Below are positions 49,113 through 61,373 of a stretch of DNA of 64,000 nucleotides, piece after piece. The first letter of the stretch is position 1. Each line of letters starts with the position of its first letter. Origin of the DNA: Sipunculus nudus. Taxonomy: Eukaryota; Annelida; Sipuncula; Golfingiida; Sipunculidae. The notes beneath the pieces are model-generated. The model made no database searches, was not told the DNA's origin, and saw nothing but the letters and a program-made list of their open reading frames with translations. Position numbers and translations under genes: made by a program. The stretch is taken from NCBI GenBank assembly GCA_026874595.1, contig CM049312.1, positions 28,795,456-28,859,455 of the forward strand, written 5' to 3'.

Positions 49113-49312
49113 TGGGGACCACTCTCATGGCTAGTTTAATCAAGGTCCATGTGGAACAAGAGCCAACTACGACTTAGTAACAGTGTTTATTCTGACTTTA
49201 TTACAGGAGTGTATAACAGAGAAATCATAGCAGAATTAAAACAGGCAAAATCACATCGTACCAGTGCCAAAAAAAATTAATTTCCAGCTTCATGTAACAG
49301 TCATCAAAAACA
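49113..49312 (-). repeat. 5' LTR of the BEL/Pao element
   Basis: On the minus strand it starts TGTTTTTGATGACTGTTACA and ends AGAGTGGTCCCCA. It is clearly diverged from the other LTR, with many substitutions and small indels, so the insertion is old. Promoter signals were not defined. Confidence 0.83.
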
Positions 49313-51359
49313 CCCTCAAAAGGTAGTTAAGTTTTTTTTTTAAAGCGCTATACAAAGGCCGTGTGGTCCCGCTTTCAGCGAGGTTTTTCTGTTGGGTCTA
49401 CACAGGGAACTGAGACCACTTACACGACCACCGTCTGACACACATTTTATGAGTTTACAGGTACGCTAATTTTAATACTTATGTAAGTATGTTTCTTTGA
49501 TTACCATGGTTTTAATAGTTTGACCAGTTTATGGTTTGTTTGGAAAAAAAGTTTGTTAAAAAAGAAGCTTCAAAACTTCAATACCATTGGGGGGGGGCAT
49601 TATTTTAATATGCAATCTCCAGGGATGTTGAAACATAAAAACATGTTACCAGTACATCTTTAAACTGTTTGAAATTCCATTATAAAACTTGATTCTGTTT
49701 TCGGAGTCTACAGACCTCTGCTAGAATCTCCTTATGCATCCAAATTAGGGCAAAGGAATCCATTGTCTAAATGGAACATAAGAGTTTAATGTTGAAGGAA
49801 TTGCAAATACAGTTTTACCCTTTTTGTAATTCAAGTCCGTACATAACGTTTATCGTTAATTTGGTTAGGGACAATTCAAAGAACCAAGGCTAAAGTTACG
49901 TTGTTGCCATAGACATGCACAGGAAGATATTAACCCGCCTTTTGTCTGGCAGCATTGTCGGATTTCGATCAGACCTGTTTATTTCATGACAATCAAAAAA
50001 GCACCGGACGACCGTTTAATACTGTTGAAATCTATTTACCTGAATCTGGCAGTTAAAAGTTGCGTTTCCGCGTGCAAGAACCTTCAACGACATACATGTC
50101 TTCCTAACACTACACTCAACTAAAAACATCGTTTTTCTTGAAGTTCTATGAGCATCAGGTAATACAAAGTATCTTTCCTGAAATTTCACTTTGCTATGGT
50201 AATTTCTTCGATGTATTTTCACAGTGGATCGTTTTTATATACAAAAGCTATATCTATTATATTGGCATCATTGCAGCAATAATGATGTGGTACCCATATT
50301 GTTAATATAAAAAACGTTCTCACTCAGAGTTCGATCATTTTGTTGGCTCCTGTCTTTTTCCAAAGCGCATTTCTTAATGCGATTTCTCGGAAAGCATAAT
50401 TTGCCATTCTTTGGTGAAGTTTGTGGGGAGGAGGTTTCCTGCAAATTTCTAGCACAAATACTCTTTATATCATGAACCACATAAAAAAGTTAAGAATGAA
50501 AAATGCAACATTCAGTCCCTACCAGCTCATTACAAAACTATTAACTTATAGAAACGTAGATTTTCCACGGGTGCACCCAGTATAACATTTATAATTGTAT
50601 GTTTTACTTAACAAAATTATATGAAGTCGTACCAACATATAATCGACAAACAACAGGTGATAGACTAAGTGCCTCTTACGATTGTGTATGGCTAGTACAG
50701 CTGATAAGCCTCAGTGAGCGATTCAAACGAACACAAGTCCCTTCGGGAATGTATTGTTTCTATGTATACAAGTCTTCCACTGAAAACAATATCTCTGTGT
50801 AGAATCGAAGAGCTGTGTGATCGGTGATGAATTCCAAAACATCGCTACGGTTGAAATTATCAGTGATTCTGTGTCAACATTTACCTCAATTGCGTGATGC
50901 ATACTTGGTAAGGATCGAACGGAGAATCGATGTGAAAAATAAGAGATGGCCTTCAAACAGTTGGGTATCTTACCACCAGATATTGAGAATTAATTAACTA
51001 CGTTCCTGGTCTGTGAAGTCGCTTATTGGAACAATCCCTTCCTCCCTCTCATTTCTCTCAGACAGGGGATTGTCTTTCGAATGTTAATGTCGGCAACATT
51101 ACAATGTTTTGGCAAGTTTAACGAAATATCATTTACCCAATTAATTTTCAATCACATAAACCGCAATTAATTAACACAATAAATATTATCAACATAATAT
51201 CCGTGTATATTTCATAATATTTATTACTTTTCAAATTATTTGTAGTCATAATTATCCTCATAATTATTGGTGGTTAACACAGACAAACAAAAAACTTTCA
51301 GGCGTTCTTAGGTCAACATTCGACAAAAACTTCCAGCTTTGAAAAGTAAAAACATACAT
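49313..51359. other. Intergenic, no recognisable gene
   Basis: AT-rich with a short G-run near 49589. Frames are short and featureless. Confidence 0.5.
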
Positions 51360-51780
51360 AAAATCTTAAGTATATTTTCTATCTATCTCGTGACTTGTAC
51401 ATGACATTAATGACTTAATAACTTATATTGAATAAAATTTATAAAAAAATTAGATCCCTTGAAGATGAAAATTTTTCACAGGTTGCATACCCTTGAGAAC
51501 ACAAAACACCTTATATTTAGAATATCATTTATATACAATTGTTTGCAGATGTATGTATATTTATCTATCAATCTTGTTACTTGTACAGGAAATTATGGAC
51601 TTAATAATTTATAATAAATTAATTGATAAACAATTTAGATCACTTGAAGATGAAATTTTTCACAGTTTGCATACCATTAAGTACATAAATATATTATATT
51701 CAGAACATCACTGTCATACACAATTGCTTGGAGATGTATGTTTATTTTTCTATCATTCTTCATAGTTCAAGTACATATAT
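51360..51780 (+). repeat. Tandem repeat of about 184 bp, two and a part units
   Basis: CTTGAAGATGAAA recurs at about 51459 and 51643, and TATATT-TCTATC-CTTGT-ACTTGTACA-type sequence recurs at about 51368, 51553 and (diverged) 51740. Frames across it (51493-51765) are by-products. Confidence 0.75.
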
Positions 51781-53740
51781 CACAATTTGTAAATGGTATA
51801 TATCTTAAATCCCTAACGTATGTAAGCAGACTGACTCCCTGTTGTAACATTTCACAGATATATAATTTAAACATTAGATTTGTGCATCAATATAAATTTA
51901 AATCACCCCAAATGATATCAACTATCACTTCTAACACAGTCATGTAATAAATATGAGTTCCATATGCGATGTGAAGTTCAAATTCATATTGATTGTGACT
52001 GTTGTGCTGTAATTGAGCAAATACACCTTCACACTATAACTTCTGTCCTTCACTTTCCCATGCCTGTATGAATGTTTTTACCGACTAGACCTTGTGGATT
52101 TTTCATTATTTGACCAAGTCCTTGACAATTTTTTTTGTAATGTATTCTTCTAAGCTGCTAGTTTCTCATTGGTTTCTTTTTCTACGGATATCTCGAATTC
52201 CTCAAATCTGTGCCTCTTCAAATAGATTTCATGATCAATGTGGTTTTTTTTTTCATGAGTACGTTTACTTGTAGTTGTTGATTTGGAAAGTTCAAACAAT
52301 TTATGCATATTATACTTAAGTTTCCAAAACATAATATTAACTTAATCAAAATATAAATATATATGTGCATTGATTAGATTACAACGCTCAACTGAAAATG
52401 ATGCCCCGTTAGGGCCAATTGTACAGGGAAGGATGTATTGCCTCCTGCTGTGTGACCAGACTCCATAATTAGGAAACGAACTCCCTAGACCCGTAAGGTA
52501 CCGTCGCCTGTACAGAACCAATCTATTTACGTCTTTGTTGTAATGGGCGAAGGTGAAGGTTAGCAATGTCGAGTGTTTTGAGCTTTTGCGACAGACCTGC
52601 GATGTGATCATGCTGCCGGGAAGTCAATTGTGTGCAAGTGGAAGTGGCAAATTGGTGTGTATTCTGTAAGTTAGGGCGCATGACTTAAGCTGATAGCAAA
52701 ACTGGCCTATTGTCATGGCCCGTTTCGACGAGTTTAGTGGGACAAACAGACAGAACATTTTAGTAGAATAGAGATGACAGGCCCGGGTACTAAGCGTCTG
52801 GAATTTGTGTCACTGCCGGCCATAGAAGGTGCGCCCCGATGATTTTATTTTTTATTTTAATGTCATTTTCTTCAGCTTTATTTTACCCATGCAGCCAACC
52901 AGCCCACCCAGCAATGCAGGCTCGATTACCGAACAGCCAGTCCGCTTCTCTGTAAAGGCCGGTTTAAGAAACCGCAAGACATTGGTGCAACACATAATAT
53001 ATATACGCTTTATTTTTTCATTAGTTACAAATTAAAAAGAAAAACAATTATTTGAAGCACATTTCTAACCCAATATGATGAAATCAAAATGTTATACAAT
53101 AAACGGAGTGTAAATCAAGATTGTATTAAATTTGTTCCCATCTAATTAATATGTAAATAAAATTAAATGAACTCTGAGTGGCATCAGCTGTTAGCCATTC
53201 GATTTTATTTTTCGTAGAAAGATCAACATGCAAAGAATAAAATATATCATAAATTAGATAAGAAATGAATGGCAGTTGTACATCTCAATCATATTTTGTT
53301 TAGTCATAATATCTACAAAATTCATAAATAGCAGATCTGTGATGAATTTAACAATAAAAAAGGGTTTCATTATCACATATAAGTGTATCTTAAACAGGCA
53401 TCTGAGCTTCGCCGCTAGAAAAACAATACTGGACATCGCACCCGTCTTCCGTCTGTCTTGGGTCTCGATAGAATTTTCTTAGCATCAAGTTGCATTGAGC
53501 AAAAATTGTGCCACAAGGTACAAGGAATGTAAACTTGTTCCTTTTGTTGGAATGAACTCCAAAGTCACAATGCTTGATATGACTGCTGTTTATCAGTCAC
53601 AAAATAACGATCATGTTGCCTTAAAATCAAGTACCTAGAAGAGGTGTGGTAGTCCAATACATATACAATTAATAAAGGTCAACAGGCATGCCTTATGTCA
53701 AGGTAACCTATGTATGTATATATGTCACGCGCGATCTCCA
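51781..53740. other. Intergenic, no recognisable gene
   Basis: Nothing coding was recognised. The part at 52370-52830 is less AT-rich than its surroundings but has no motif or repeat match within the window. Confidence 0.45.
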
Positions 53741-54340
53741 GATCTGACCCAATAACCGACAGGATATTGGGTCGCCCATCTTAAGATGGGTCAGACCCAA
53801 TATCCGATCATGATCTACCGATGCATGCTTACAGCTTTGGATTAAAATAAAAGGAATAAAAAGATGAAATAAATGTTCATTTCTGATCCCTGAGTATACT
53901 ATAATTTGTATAATTTACTGTGTTATGTGTACAATTAGCTGATGCATGGAGTGTTAAAAATTTGCGACGGTTCTGTACCTTGTACATTTATTATATTTTT
54001 TTAAATAAATTTAAATCATTTCAAATTTATGTATGTTTTTATTTTTGAGATAAACATTGTCTTTAAAATATAACTAATATCAGTGAGTAAACATAAGGAG
54101 ATTGGCCTGTGCCAAGTTGATATTGTTGATCGGTAATTGGGTCTAGCCCATCTCAAGATGAGTCTGGACCTATAACCGACGTATAAAATCTTAAAATAAG
54201 GGGGGGAAATGGGCTTGTTCTATGTTGACTTTGCTGACTGTAATTGGGTCTGACCCATATTAAGATGGGTCTGAACAAATAACTGACATCGGTTATTAGG
54301 TCTGACCCATCTTAAATTGGGCGGCCCAATAACCGATTTC
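53741..54340. repeat. Cluster of four near-perfect palindromes with a GGGTCTGACCC theme
   Basis: The palindromes are at 53762-53805 (centre CTTAAG, about 20-bp arms reading GGATATTGGGTC then CCCATCTT), 54130-54179, 54234-54287 and 54288-54339. Each approximates TCGGTTATTGGGTC, GACCCATCTT, AAGATGGGTC, GACCCAATAACCGA. An extra single arm (GATCTGACCCAATAACCGA) sits at 53741-53759. The sequence between the first and second palindromes is plain AT-rich DNA. A foldback or MITE-like element is possible. No protein is encoded. Confidence 0.85.
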
Positions 54341-55620
54341 GGTTAAATGTTAAATGAGGTTCGGATCACATCAGTCCAAATACACAATGAGATCCTATAG
54401 GTCTTTCTTTTTTCCGATAGTTTATCGATAATCGTCACCTGACAATAATAAAATTTGCATAATTTGGGAAAAAAAACTTCTCCCAAACAAAACAAGTGTA
54501 GTCTTGTAGTGCACTCAATGACACCTTTGTTATACCCCCCCCCCCCTCGAAATTTAAACTGATTTCAAATAATAAGGGGCACGTTTTAAATTTACCCTCT
54601 TGTTGACGCGTGTCACTCCCCTGCACCTACAAGCCAAATTTTTGTCGATTTTTTGGTATGGAATCAATTTATTTATTTTTGTTCAATTCTGTGGTATCGT
54701 GCTAGATTAAGAAATGTCTGCTTATATGTCATGAATACCTTTGCCTTCAAAGGTTCAATGAAAATTTTAGGGATGTCAAACGCAGGTTTATGCTAAAGTT
54801 CCCTCATCAACTTTCAAACAAATGAAAAAGTTTTCAGCTCCTTATGGGCAAAATGGTTAGATCTGTAGGTCGGCAAACATCTTTAAGATTTGCTAAATAT
54901 CCAGTGTGTTTTTTTTAAAGAATTATGTCAGATAAATCTGATATCCTTTTTACATACTTATACACGGAAATACTTCAATAATGTTTAAAATGAATGTTAA
55001 AAAAGTATTTTCAATCATACATATAAGTTTTTATGTTAAATGTAAAGCATAATTATGAGGGCTTGCTAATATTCTCTCGCCTCTGATCTGCGATTTCATT
55101 ATTTTGACTGATTACTTAATGTAACGGTACACAATTAAGGCATAAAATCTGACTGATTATCCTTTAATTGAATATCCCATCATAATTACAAATTTTAATC
55201 GACAAGAAATATTTCCTAATTAACATGAATCGAGAACATGTGCAAACCTGCATTTACATTATGTACAACATGGCAGTAAATGTAATTAAAACTGAAGTAA
55301 CATCTCATTTAAAAATAAATATCATATAAACTTTATTTTAACATAGACTGCTGGTTCCTGCATGTACAATATCATACAAAAACTGCCTGGAATTGCCACT
55401 GTGTACTTCATTTTTATTTTTTTTTTTGGGGGGGGGGGGTAATAATAAAGTCATGGACCTTAGGAACAGGTGTTGACGTATCACAGCACGCTATCATAGA
55501 CAAGTGCTGTACACTAATGACTGGTTATCCACTTGGTGAAGAGAGCATCTAACTACTTTGCTTGGCTTCATACTCGCGAGGATGACATATATTTACATTT
55601 ATATGGGTACTTTTGCACTT
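54341..55620. other. Intergenic, no recognisable gene
   Basis: It contains a 12-base C-run (54535-54546) and a 12-base G-run (55428-55439) preceded by a T-run. No coding signal. Confidence 0.55.
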
Positions 55621-58452
55621 TTTTCAAAAGTACTCGAGTACGAGTACAGAGTACTCAAAATGTACTCATGAGTACTTAAATGAGTACTTTTTGTAACCAA
55701 ACTTGTTTAATGATGTTATTGAATTAAATATATTATCAGAAAGTCAAAAATATTTTATTAATGAAAACCCAGTACAAAATAACAATATATACAATGTTGT
55801 GTTATGCTTAATCAAAATACTGAGGCGAAATGCAAACTCTAGGGCATATAAACAGGCCATATACAGTTGAAATATATCAAAGCATTTAGTTATTAAAGTA
55901 GACGGTTTGCATTGAAGAAACATCTGGTCTCGTAGGTTCTCAAAAATATATTTCTTAGCCAAGACAAGTTAAACAATTTACTTAATGTTGTATTATGCAA
56001 ATTCAAATTAGTGGTGGGAATGTTCAGAAACTACAACATAAAAAAGTTACATAAATGTTAATAAATAAAATTATATTGTTAAAGGAAATCTCATTGACAT
56101 TGTATAAAGCATATAACCATATGTTAACTATATGTTATCATATAATAATAACAATGATAACAATTATAATAATAATAACAACCATATGTTATTACTTATA
56201 TAATATCAACATATGAATAATATGTGGCTGTAGCCTAATGCAGATATTTAATGACAACCGGTATATGTGAAAATAGTATAAAACAACATATCTGACAGAC
56301 TGACCATGTCATTCATCATGTGTAATAATCTATGAGTATTAACAACAGTTACGTCAGTGATTATTACAACAAGGAATGAGGCAATAGTAATGCGTAATAT
56401 AAATAGAATATTACAGGTTTTCAAAGTGAGTAAGAGTAATACTGACAGACAGACATGCAGACAGACAGTTTATTATTATAGTGACATGTAACAAACATGA
56501 TATTAACCTAATCATAGGCACATCAGTCAATTACCCAGCCCTCCTTGGGTTTATATGTCACCTCAAGTATAAAGACAATAAAGACATAGTGGTAGCCTTT
56601 TAACAATAATAAACATCATTAGAATATACGGGCTGTGCATGTTCTAACAGATTAAGAGAAAAGTAAATCTATCCTCTTGTTCCAAGAGCGGACCAAGTAT
56701 TCAGCCAAAATCTTACAACCACCATTCATTAAATAAACCAATCGATCTGTTTTATCAAGAAGAGGAAATTGTGCATAATTGCAGGACACTTTATCAAATA
56801 GATTTGTTCGGAGTGTATGGTAAGCAGAACATTAAAAAATGAAATGTTTTTTTATCTTCGACTTCACCTTAATTTCATATAGGACTAACCCTTTCTTAAA
56901 TTTTTAGTTTTCTATATTGTTTTGTAACGTCATCTTTAATATTTTGAAATCTGCCAGTTTCTATTTTCTGTGGGGATATACCACATTTAAGCTGAGGAAG
57001 TAGTGATCTTTGCTCTCGGGTCATAAACTTTTTAACATATTCTTCTGTACTATATGTGGTTTTAAAACTGGTATAAGTTCTTAATTTTGGTGTTGATCGA
57101 CATTGTTCGATCCATTTATTTTGATTATTGGAACGCAACTTTTGTTCCAGATTACGTAAGCAGCATGGCACCATTTCATTATATATGTGAAATAAATCAA
57201 TGGAATTGAGTATCTTCTCCACATCTGAGCACCAGTTATCTGTGACTTGGTTATAATTCCATTTGAATACTTTATTGGTCAGTCTACTATTATCCATATC
57301 CAACAAGTGATTCCAAAAACGTATTATATTGATGAATTGACGATGTCCATATATTAACCATCCAATGTCACCATTTAGAGCTGCAATTGGACAAAACTTA
57401 TGAACGCCTAAAAAGTAATGCAGTGCTCTGTTTTGAATCTTATCAAATGACGGGGATTTTGTATATCTAATAATATATAATATTATAATTGACAGAAAAG
57501 AAATTTGAATAAGTAATGGTTAAAGTACCCCTAGTAATAGAATAATAGCTATCACTTTGCTATTACAACCCTAGGCTAACACATCTGATGAATTGAGTGT
57601 TTGTTTGATTAGGTTGATAGAGCATGATGAAGGGCCCTGTGTAGTGTGATTAGTTATAATGCTGGGTGGTTTCATTGTCCAGTGGGCACTGGACAGAAGG
57701 CTTTGGCTTGAGGTTAACCCCTGGTTCTCATTGTTGATTCATAAGTAGGCTTGGTCATCAAACATTGGAGAAGTCCTTTGTGAGCATACACAGTATGTTG
57801 GGCAAGTTATTGTCAGCTGATAGCAGAATGTGATGGGGAAGCCTATGTTGTAGCAGCTACGGGGTGTATGGTCTGATAGTCACAGCTTTTCATGGGTCAA
57901 TCAGTTGACAGTCAACAGTTGAGTCTTAGTTGTGCCACAGACTGTGTACAGAGCTCATCAAGGACTGCAATCCCCACTGAAAATCTGCTAACCTTCACTC
58001 ACATTTAGTTTCATATTTAAATTGATTTAAGCTTGATTAGCCCAGGCCCCATAGCACTGCTGAATTTTGCATGTACACATGATTTGCATGAATGTATTAA
58101 TAATAAAACAGTTCAATTTATTTATATTTTATATTAAATAAGAGTGTTAGTATTAGTAAAGAAGCTAAACAATAGTTGTAGTTATCAATGCTGAAATAGT
58201 TTCAGTTATAATAACAGATGGATTACTTTAGGTACTATTATATATGATATTAAATATGTTATATATTAAATATATCTTTCTATAATATTCCATAATAAAT
58301 TATTACTAATATAATAAAATGAGATTAAAGTTTATTTAGAAAAATATGAAATACCCAAAAGTACTCATGAAGTACTCATATGAGTACCGAGTACTTTCAA
58401 AGTACTCGAGTACAAGTACGAGTACTTTTGTGATTTTTAAAAAGTACTCGAG
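55621..58452. mobile_element. Candidate DNA transposon bounded by GAGTACT-rich inverted repeats
   Basis: The left arm, 55621-55693, begins CAAAAGTACTCGAGTACGAG and is built from overlapping AGTACTC and GAGTACT words. The right arm, 58357-58452, reads the same way on the opposite strand (CAAAAGTACTCGTACTTGTA...). The arms align over about 75-85 bp as inverted repeats and are themselves full of small palindromes. The interior is AT-rich and holds a minus-strand LINE fragment (56440-57475) but no transposase, so if this is one element it is non-autonomous and was hit by a LINE. Target-site duplications were not identified, and two separate insertions remain possible. Confidence 0.55.
56440..57475 (-). 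mobile_element. 3' fragment of a second LINE (end of ORF2 plus 3' UTR)
   Basis: Minus strand. The frame runs from about 57465 to 56896 with one break near 57306. It reads QNRALHYFLGVHKFCPIAAL, NGDIGWL, then RLTNKVFKWNY, NWCSDVEKIL, KLRTYTSFKTTY, SLLPQLKCGI and IETGRFQN. This is the segment downstream of reverse transcriptase in a LINE type common in molluscs, echinoderms and cnidarians (LGVHKF...GD.GW; LRTY..FK; R.R.GI.PI.IETGR). The usual downstream Cys cluster is not reached: the frame stops at KLKI. The 3' part continues for about 450 bp and ends in AATAAACTGTCTGTCTGCAT, a short tandem CTGT tail. There is no endonuclease or catalytic domain, so it is 5'-truncated. Confidence 0.75.
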
Positions 58453-59003
58453 ATAATAACGGTATCATGTTTTTTTCACGAAAGATTTTTTAATAATATT
58501 ATCGAAATAAATGATCATTAAAATAATATTATAGAATATATTCATAAATGCATTTGTATTCAAATACTTTCATTTTACCTGTATTCCTATCCTTATACAT
58601 GAAATTATGGAGTACATATTCATATTCGCATTCAAAAACATGTCTGGTATTTATTCAGTTTCAGCCAAACAATGTTCTTGAGAATCCAGAAAACACAAAT
58701 ATCACAAATTTAAATAATGATCATGAGTACCTGGTTTTATGAATTTTATTTATATTCAAAAATAAAACTATAATATTCACTTTGGACTACCTTCACATCA
58801 ATCTACACACTAGACATAGAAAGAGTCTTATGACAATTGTCAACATTAGAGAAATCATAATGAGAACGTGTCTCAGTTCTGATTTTTTATCATATTCAAA
58901 TATTTTTATTTAAACAAAAAAAATTTCAGAAAAAAATTAAAGTATCTCAGCTATGAAAACATTATATGTGTAAAAAATAACCCAAGGATAAGAATACCCT
59001 ATA

Positions 59004-59915
59004 AACTAGAATACGGGTAGTCGACAAGCGACTACGTGTATCCGCCAAAATCAGAGGAGGACGGGTGAAGTGAGGCATGGATTGAGTGGCAAGGGGAAAT
59101 AGAGTTACATGTGTTACATATTAGAATGGATCTCTGCCACGTAAACATGATTGTAGGTGGCGCCACCTGTTATTTGAACGAGAAACTATCCAAGATGTAT
59201 ACACATGCAAAATTTCAGGTGGAAAAGTCAAACCACTGCAGAGATATGAGTGATTTTATCCCACAGCAGACAAACAGATGGACGCTGTGCAAAAATGGCT
59301 GCAGGTGGCGCTACCATTTTTATGTAGGTTATAAAGCTATCCAAGGGCTACATTTGTGTAATTTTTTTTCCTGATTGGTCAAACGGTTCCCGAGATATGA
59401 GCTTGGATGTCTGCAGCGTTAACGTGAATGTAGGTGGCGCCATCTGTCATAAAATCAAGAAAGCTATCTAGGATGTATACGCATGCCGAATTTAGGGTGA
59501 ATTAGTCAAACCTCTGCAGAGATATGAGTGATTTTAACCCAAGGCAGATGAACAGATGGACACTGTGCAAACATGGTTGCAGGTGGCGCCACCTTTTTGT
59601 GTATGTTATAAAGCTATCCAAGGGCTACATTTGTGTAATTTTTTTTTCCTGATCGGTCAAACGGTTCCCGAGATTTGTGGGTTTATGTGTGGAAACAGAC
59701 GCACAAACGGACGCTGGGCAGAGAGGAAAGGTCAAGGCCACTTGGTTAGGCACCAGTTCACATACGACCCGATAATTTGTATAAGTTTCGGAAAAATCCG
59801 TCCAGTAGTCTCAGAGGAGTTCTCCGGAAACGAACGCGGCGGCGGAGGCGGCAGGAACCCGGTCAAAAACACAGTATCCGCAAAACTTCGTTTTGGCGGA
59901 TACAATTATACAAGG
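59004..59915 (+). mobile_element. Non-autonomous element with terminal hairpins and 12-bp inverted repeats
   Basis: Near the left end, GTAGTCGACAAGCGACTAC (59017-59035) forms a 7-bp stem with a 5-base loop, followed by TATCCGCCAAAA (59039-59050). Near the right end, TATCCGCAAAAC, TTC, GTTTTGGCGGATA (59876-59903) forms a second hairpin, and TTTTGGCGGATA is the exact reverse complement of the left 12-mer. The interior has two diverged copies of a roughly 280-bp unit (TGCAGAGATATGAGTGATTT at about 59237 and 59515; GGTCAAACGGTTCCCGAGAT in both). No protein is encoded. Partial copies lie at 41028-41165 and 21900-22260. The layout recalls non-autonomous Helentron-like elements or MITEs; class unproven. 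Confidence 0.72.
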
Positions 59916-61100
59916 AGAAAATTAGAGATGGGCAAGTTTAATTTTATTAACTGAAATATAGGAACCAGTAATATAAATTTTGATTATTTATATAGTCTTG
60001 TGACAGCTGTTACAGCCACGTGTCTGAATGTCGTAAGTGAAACATATTGACATCTTTAATCAGTACTTGTCCGAGTAAAATATTTTTTAAATGTTGAAAT
60101 AAATATAAAATAACAAGCTGAAACACTTGGAAAAGACCTGGGAATTTAGATTTATATTATCAACTGCTTCTTTGTCAATCATTAATTTCTTTCATATAAT
60201 CCATAATAGTATAATACAATATAATTTTATTATTTTTTTTTCATTATTAAAATTGAAAAGAAAAATACCATAGGTGACTCAATGGTGTTACTTGGAATAC
60301 ATTTTCATCCATCAATACAAAATACATAAAACATCAGTAACTGCAAGGTAATTCCCTGTTAGTGTTACTCATCAACTGTCAAATTCCGTTTCTATTGATT
60401 ATTTTTAAAGTTGTTATTATAGACCTATAACAATTTATTTATTCATTGTTTATTGTTATGCTGCTGGTCTAACTAACAGATGAGCTGGGTTGGACACCTG
60501 GATCAGCTGTGGCCAGCAATAAGCTGCCCAGCTGCAAGTATATGCCCCGAGTCAAGCGTGCATAATTGGCCTAAAAGGTCAACTTGAGGACAAACAGGTG
60601 ACTGAAGAGGGGCTGGGTAGAGCCTGGGTCTGAAATGGTCTCATAAAAACTTTAATAAAAGCTACAATTTTTGGCCAATTTCTTTCAACTTTCAAAACTA
60701 ACAAGCTGAAATCCTTATTTCTGCATGATATGAAAATTATATCAACAATGCTTACAGGAAACAAACATGCCATGATCAAAATTAGGCAAAATTTAAGGTA
60801 CTGATTTTATATTAATGCTAAAAATTTATAAAATTTGAAAAATTCAAAACTAATATTGGATAAACAATAGAATCTTGATTAAATATTGTTATATCCCAGA
60901 CAAAAAAAAATCTCTAGCTTCAGCAATTTTCATGTTGAGAGAATAAATATATTTCTTGTTTAAAAAGTGCATTATGTTCGGGCCCATAACTTAAAATAAT
61001 TTTGCAATACTCACATAATTTCTGGCATGTGCCTTGAGTATAAATAGAAGAACATGTATATTTTTTATGATCAGTCAGATCAGTGGTTTTGATATTAGGC
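59916..61100. other. Intergenic, no recognisable gene
   Basis: AT-rich, with only short frames and no motif recognised. Confidence 0.5.
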
Positions 61101-61373
61101 AGTCTTGAAGTGTAACAATGGAATTTTAATGGAAAAAGGGAGGTTTTTCCTTAATAATTCGAAGGAACGAAGTCTTAGTGACCCAATTTTCGGTATGCTA
61201 GGAGATTTTGGGGACATCTAAAGGTATGCTGAATTTCATATTCGTAGGTCCAACGCTCTCAAAACGTGCCAGTCCAACGGACGGATGGACGGACGGACAG
61301 CCGACGGATAAAAGACCACGACTATAGCTCAGATGACTTATAGTCAGCTGAGCTGAAAATTGAAAAAAAAAAA
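61100..61373 (+). repeat. 3' end of the palindrome-start repeat family
   Basis: GGACGGATGGACGGACGGAC, then TTATAGTCAGCTGAGCTGAA and an A-run, matching the right end of the element at 33244-34645. The left border of this fragment is not fixed. Confidence 0.65.

Larger units (their letters stand above)
44341..49312 (-). mobile_element. Degenerate BEL/Pao LTR retrotransposon
   Basis: About 5.0 kb on the minus strand. It has two LTRs of about 200-220 bp, a primer-binding-like site next to the 5' LTR, a purine tract next to the 3' LTR, and a broken gag-pol in BEL/Pao order: gag (DUF1759-like, zinc knuckles), reverse transcriptase, RNase H, integrase, DUF5641-like C-terminus. Frameshifts and stops are frequent. 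The N-terminal part of gag and the middle of the reverse transcriptase are missing, so the copy cannot be autonomous. No envelope gene was seen. The candidate 5-bp target duplication is CCTTC / CCCTC, with one mismatch. Confidence 0.92.
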
